DNA from: Nematostella vectensis
Lineage: Eukaryota; Cnidaria; Anthozoa; Actiniaria; Edwardsiidae
Assembly: GCF_932526225.1 (NCBI RefSeq)
Contig: NC_064038.1
Span: forward strand, 9,113,070-9,177,069
Direction: 5' to 3'
Length of the DNA stretch: 64,000 nucleotides
The notes beneath the pieces were generated by a model. The model was not told the DNA's origin. It saw only the letters and a program-made list of their open reading frames with translations, and did not search any database. Each line of letters begins with the position of its first letter. Position 1 is the first letter of the stretch. This document shows, in pieces, positions 58,827-64,000 of this stretch. A program made the position numbers and the translations under genes.

Positions 58827-61800
58827 ATGATGGTTGACTCTGAGCCACCCAAGCCAGCACCTAAAAAGCTATTAAACAGCCTGATTGAGATGTGCATTGT
58901 CATCGGCATGGACCAGGACACCGGTCTAATGCCTGGTCCATCTCAGGTATGGTTAACTGCATTGGTGTAATTGTGAGGGGGGAGGGGGGGTACCGTAAAT
59001 AGGAGATAGGTGGCGTTTATTAGGTCATTTACAGTATGCAGACAGGAATGTGATTAGGGGAGAGGGGTGCATCGGATAGATTTCATTTATTGGTACAATA
59101 TTTTGCAGGCTGTGAAAAAAGGGTCAGCATATTATGCAAGACTTCATGATTTGAAGGCAAAATTGTTTCTTAAAGGAATTAAATCTTGTGAAAAATTAAA
59201 AAAACTCTTTTTTTCTGGTGAACTTTATTCATTACAACAACAAAAGAAAAACCTTGAAGAAACCCCATTATTTGGCATTAATATTTATAGATCAAGTAAA
59301 ACAAACATGAAAAAACACCTTAGTTCTTAAAAATATCATAAAATTATAAAGTGACTGTAAATATACAGTATGGTGCAAATCAGGTACATATCCCTAAGAC
59401 ATATTTGTGGTCAAGTGTGGGGTTAGAATGCCCCACCGCGCCCACTCCTAGCTTGACTCCTGAACCCCCCTCATATTACATGAATTTTAAATTTGGACAT
59501 CCAACATGCATTGAACAGCAGTAACTGTTTATATGAGGTGATAATTTTGTTATATGACTAATGGCATTTAACTGAAAGAGTGCATATTATTTTAACGTCC
59601 ATAAATGTATGTGATTTCAGGCTAAGAGACCCCAGTTTCAGAATAGTAGCCATAATTCTTCTGCTCTATTCAATACCAACTTCACTCCAGAAGTCATTGC
59701 AGCTTTATCAGGCCAAGTAGCGTCTTTTCCGCACTGTGATACTGATGTTGATGGTAAGAAAGCAAAAGTGGTTATTAATTAACACCTTATTTCTTTAAAG
59801 TGCATTTGTGCAAGTTGCTTAGTCACACAGTTTAAACAGGGACACTATCACGGTGAAGAGTGATTTTAGCGTCATTTAGGCAATCTAAAAAAACAGTCAA
59901 AATCATGCGGAATAATTAAAATAACTATCCAAGTTTATTGAATGACCGTTGATCTTTCAGATAAATACAATATTTTGGTCTGAACGCCTCACATCGAGTG
60001 AATAGAAATGGATTGAAAATAGTACTTTTAGGTTTCGGAACACGATGTACCTTTACTCAAACCTTGAAATTGCATAAATAATCCAACAAGATCCTTTGCA
60101 TTACATAGCTTTAACAGAGAATTGGTCCATTTCACTATTTAATACGATTGGGCGAAGTAATCAGGAAGATTTTATGTTGTTTTTGTTACACACTTTTTCA
60201 TATTTTTTAAAAACTTTTTTAGAACAAGCGTGCGAGTGCGCATTTAAATTTTAAATGCAAATAATGAATAGCTTGGGTAGGGATGTGTAACAGATAGATA
60301 CACACTTTTTGCTGGCATTGTAAGGGAAGGGCCATTATTTAACAGGGGGGGTTGAGATTTTTAACCACAGTTTGGGGGAGGGCCTCAAATTTTAATACAG
60401 GCTTATGGGAGGGCCTAATTTTTTTAACATTTATTTTTCAATTTCCGAGCTTCTTTGAATTAATTCTACTACTTTTGCAATGTCTTTCAGTAACGTATTT
60501 CCCCACACCCCAATTTTCAAGGCCTCCTTCAATAAAAAAATTGAAAACACGCGTATAATACACACCCCAATATAAATATCGAGGAAAAAAGAAACAACAA
60601 CAAAAGAAACAGAAGTATCAAAATGATATAATAAATGCTCCGATTCACAATTCATTTTATTTATACATGAAGTATGGTAAATGCTTTTCTACATCTGAAC
60701 TTGAAGGTGAATCACTTTGAGCCTTTTAGGCATACCTTATTCACTTAAGGGGTCTTTGTTCCTGTTGTTTTTTGTTGTTGTATTAGGTGAGCCATTCTAC
60801 CAAAGTAGCAAGGTGATGGGCAGAACCCCAGTCAAATCTATGGTTAGAAAGTCAAGGCGCTCCTCTATCACCCCAAATACTGGCATGACAGATCTTCCCG
60901 TGTCTACTGAAGTGATCAATAGCTTACCTCCACTCTGCTTGCCAGGTGAGCAATGTATATACACAACCCATATTGATTTGCTGGCTAAGCACACAAGCTT
61001 GGGCAATGCCATGGCAGATGGTGGGGCACTAGGGGCACATGCCCCTTCTATACAATGTTTTCGAAAATTATTAAGAAGATGACCACAAAGGGTGTGGCTG
61101 TGTCTCCCAATATTCTTTTAATGTTTCTGTATCGTGCTACCCCAAATATTTTAGTGCCTGCTTACAGCTCTGTTGAGAAAAAGGTCAAGACTGTGTTTTG
61201 TTGGGTGCTATTTCTTTTTAATGTCTTGTTGATAAAATTGTACTTTGCATGCTGTCATGATTGGCAGGCAAAAAGAACATGCTTTTCTGGTGTTTCATTC
61301 ATTGATTTTTATCACAGGCTTTTTCTCATCTTGGGAGCTCAGGAGTAAGTTCTTTTAAAAGTGCATTCTCCCATGTGTAGGGCTGCAAACACATTATATC
61401 AGTAGGGTCCTGTTTTACATATATTTTATGACTTGCATTGTTTTATGTTTTACACAAAAACAAATGCAATTACGCCCGGTCATAAGACTATTAGTCTAGA
61501 TTGATTCTCTGCCTTATTCAACTTTAGATGGAGGTTTTGTTAACCAAACAAAGCAAGAAGACTCAGTGCATTTTTTGGTGCTGACAGATATTGAAGGTAC
61601 AGTAAGTTAAAGGTTTGATTATCTTTGTCTGTTTATTCTACAATCAGTGACTGTCCATGATAAGGTTGAGGACAGTATCAACAGCATAATAAAACCTTGT
61701 TGACAAAGACTGGCTCACAAAATGTGTGCACTTTACTCACTGTCTTGCGAGCCATAACAAAATGCATACATCATGAAGTTCTACTCAACATGTGTACCAG

Positions 61801-62637
61801 GCTTTTAGGACATTTTAGGTCATTTTAATTTGTCAAATTTATAACTTGAAAATCACAAAAAAATTAAAGTGATGTTTAAATTTGCTTGTTTTAAATGCAC
61901 CACACAAAATCGTAACATTTTATATGTTTTGAAAATTCCATAATATAAGCTTTTTTTCAGGGAACAGAACATATTGTTGCTGCTTGACGGTACACAGGCT
62001 GTTTGGGGCTAAGGAGGTTGGTAATGTTTGGAAATCATTGTATACAGCATTTTTATCATTTGGATTTAATTTGTTCTTTCTTATCTCCCCTAGAATGAGA
62101 GCATCCCTGGCTATGATCTAGTGCACATAAATGACAGTAATGATAGAGGTGTGATCAGCTGTTGTTTCATATCATGGAAACTTGCTCTTTAAAGGTTACA
62201 GGCTGTTTTGAGCACATGGGATGCCACAAAACATTGATACATTACATGCATCATATTATATAGGATTATCTGCTAATGGGAGAGGGAAAACAACCTGACA
62301 GGTTCCAAGTATTTTAGATTCAAGGTGTTCGGACTTTTTTATGAGAGTGTCTTCTTGCGAGAGATACATAATTTGAGATGGCCTCATTTAGATGAGAATG
62401 GCTTAATTGTGTAAACCTGAGTTCTTGTGGCTGGACATGTACCATCAGAGAGGAGCTCCGAATAATGATGATGATTGTAATAAACACTATCACTTTCTTT
62501 CAATTTAAGGAATTAATCACTTTTTGTTTGTTTTCAGCCTTACTAAGCTCTGACTACAGCTTATGCTATGTGCCCCTCAGCTTTTGTTGTATCTCCAAGT
62601 ACCCCTACTTCAGAATCCTAAAAGACACGCTGTCCAG
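58827..62637 (+). CDS. DENND3: DENN-domain protein, DENND3-like, N-terminal part, runs off the window
   Basis: Seven exons join with matching phases: 58827-58946, 59621-59753, 60787-60945, 61528-61596, 61961-62016, 62094-62148, 62538-62637. They encode about 230 residues. Residues 19-35 (SLIEMCIVIGMDQDTGL) fit the opening strand of the upstream DENN region. LPPLCLPDGGF (about 132-141) fits the conserved Leu-Cys/Phe-Cys-Pro-Asp motif. FLVLTDIEGNRTYCCCLTVHR (153-173, given here across a junction) is the core beta strand pair. CYVPLSFCCISKYPYF (207-222) leads into the central DENN region. DENN proteins are Rab guanine-nucleotide exchange factors. The LTD-GNRTY and YPYF-LKD patterns best resemble DENND3 in my memory; DENND5 or SBF-like membership is possible. 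The last donor (GTTAGC) opens an intron containing a minisatellite. Confidence 0.75.
59109..59330 (+). other. Possible alternative terminal exon of the DENN gene
   Basis: After an acceptor (ATATTTTGCAG, ending 59108) a 73-residue frame stays open to a stop at 59330. It is in phase 0 with the first DENN exon. It is rich in Lys and Leu (HDLKAKLFLKGIKS, KKLFF) and unlike the DENN consensus. If used it would end the protein at 113 residues. It may equally be intronic. No polyadenylation hexamer follows closely. Confidence 0.25.
61010..61170 (+). mobile_element. Dispersed short repeat, copy 2
   Basis: Diverged copy of the repeat at 51090-51235, inverted relative to it: ATGGTGGGGCACTAGGGGCAC, GAAAATTATTAAGAAGATGACC, and CCCAATATTCTTTTAATG blocks align. 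It lies in a DENN-gene intron. The open frames across it are not exons. Confidence 0.6.
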
Positions 62638-62724
62638 GTTAGCACACACATTGTGGTTTGGTCACAACCCTATCTATGCATAGTCATATTTTGAAGGTGT
62701 TTTAAGTATTGTATAGAATATCTA

Positions 62725-64000
62725 GGTTCTGGACACACCTCTGACCCTCCTTGATAGGGAGATGGTGGCATAAACACCCTGACCCTCCTTGATAGGGAGA
62801 TGGTGGCATAAACACCCTGACACTCCTAGATAGGGAGATGGTGGCATAAACACCTTGATCCCCCTTGATAGGGAGATGGTGGTAGAAACACCCTGATCCC
62901 CCTTGATAGGGAGATGGTGGTAGAAACACCTTGACCCCCCTTGATAGGGATGAGATGGTGGTAGAAACACCCTGATCCCCCTTGATAGGGATGAGATGGT
63001 GGTAGAAACACCCTGATCCCCCTTGATAGGGATGAGATGGTGGTAGAAACACCCTGATCCCCCTTGATAGGGATGAGATGGTGGTAGAAACACCCTGATC
63101 CCCCTTGGTAGGGAGATGGTGGTAGAAACACCCTGATCCCCCTTGATAGGGATGAGATGGTGGTAGAAACACCCTGATCCCCCCTGATAGGGATGAGATG
63201 GTGGTAGAAACACCCTGACCCCCCTTGATAGGGATGAGATGGTGGCATAAACACCCTGATCCCCCTTGATAGGGATGAGATGGTGGTAGAAACACCCTGA
63301 CCCCCCTTGATAGGGATGAGATGGTGGTAGAAACACCCTGACCCCCCTTGATAGGGATGAGATGGTGGTAGAAACACCCTGACCCCCCTTGATAGGGATG
63401 AGATGGTGGCAGAAACACCCTGACCCCCCTTGATAGGGATGAGATGGTGGTAGAAACACCCTGACCCCCCTTGATAGGGATGAGATGGTGGTAGAAACAC
63501 CCTGATCCCCCTTGATAGGGATGAGATGGTGGTAGAAACACCCTGATCCCCCTTGATAGGGATGAGATGGTGGCATAAACACCCTGACCCCCCTTGATAG
63601 GGAGATGGTGGTAGAAACACCCTGACCCCCCTTGATAGGGAGATGGTGGTAGAAACACCCTGACCCCCCTTGATAGGGAGATGGTGGTAGAAACACCCTG
63701 ATCCCCCTTGATAGGGATGAGATGGTGGCATAAACACCCTGATCCCCCTTGATAGGGAGATGGTGGTAGAAACACCCTGACCCCCCTTGATAGGGATGAG
63801 ATGGTGGCATAAACACCCTGATCCCCCTTGATAGGGATGAGATGGTGGTAGAAACACCCTGACCCCCCTTGATAGGGATGAGATGGTGGTAGAAACACCC
63901 TGATCCCCCTTGATAGGGAGATGGTGGTAGAAACACCCTGATCCCCCTTGATAGGGATGAGATGGTGGCATAAACACCCTGATCCCCCTTGATAGGGATG
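62725..64000. repeat. Minisatellite, 41/38-bp unit, about 32 copies, open-ended
   Basis: The unit contains CCCTGATCCCCCTTGATAGG, then GATGAGATGG or GAGATGG, then TGGTAGAAACA. The two length classes (41 and 38) differ by a 3-base deletion, and variants GGTAGAAAC / GGCATAAAC and GATCCCC / GACCCCC are interspersed. The array continues past the window end and lies in the intron after the last visible DENN exon. All three minus-strand frames are open for about 390 codons because the unit has no stop and its length is not a multiple of three; this is not evidence of a protein. Confidence 0.93.

Noticed and set aside
62702-63977. Three long minus-strand open frames (about 383-404 codons) as repeat-rich proteins
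   Set aside because: All three are registers of the same stop-free minisatellite, and no start, signal or splice context supports translation.

Overview
This window looks like nuclear DNA of an invertebrate animal, probably a cnidarian and perhaps an anthozoan. The support is AT-rich sequence, GT-AG introns, two class C GPCRs of the large metabotropic-glutamate-like type, many short inverted-repeat elements, and two Penelope-type hammerhead ribozymes. The species assignment is inference. There is no operon structure and no prokaryotic or organellar signal.

Layout. Positions 1-12,700 hold no confident host gene: a large foldback element (5465-6386), a small SAP-motif ORF with its own TATA box (7899-8180) and a minisatellite (11938-12640). 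A class C GPCR, intronless on the minus strand, lies at 12705-15371, and a possible small secreted protein is next to it on the plus strand (16124-16435). Positions 16,440-42,900 are gene-poor, with MITE-like elements (18890, 22852, 27828, 37904, 39275, 42115), microsatellites, a G-rich minisatellite (29140-29795), a hammerhead ribozyme (25640-25680) and one unassigned 121-residue ORF (26132). A second class C GPCR, two coding exons on the plus strand, is at 42951-45760.

Positions 48,092-62,637 are the densest genic part. A 13-exon FAM227-family gene (FWWh domain) on the minus strand can be assembled exon by exon with consistent splice phases to 505 residues. About 2 kb from its start, a divergent gene on the plus strand encodes the N-terminal part of a DENN-domain protein, most like DENND3. 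Seven exons are visible and it runs off the window through a 41/38-bp minisatellite (62725-64000).

The two GPCRs are related receptors. One lacks an intron that the other carries at the equivalent codon. The FAM227/DENND3 pair has been heavily colonised: three elements of different sequence (53387-53968, 55219-56469, 58175-58493) each have terminal inverted repeats, internal short-period repeats and a perfect 6-bp target duplication, and two of them stop about 32 bp from FAM227 splice sites. A palindromic hammerhead-bearing element abuts FAM227 exon 10 and is associated with a 27-bp in-frame duplication of its splice donor. These are the most unusual features of the window.
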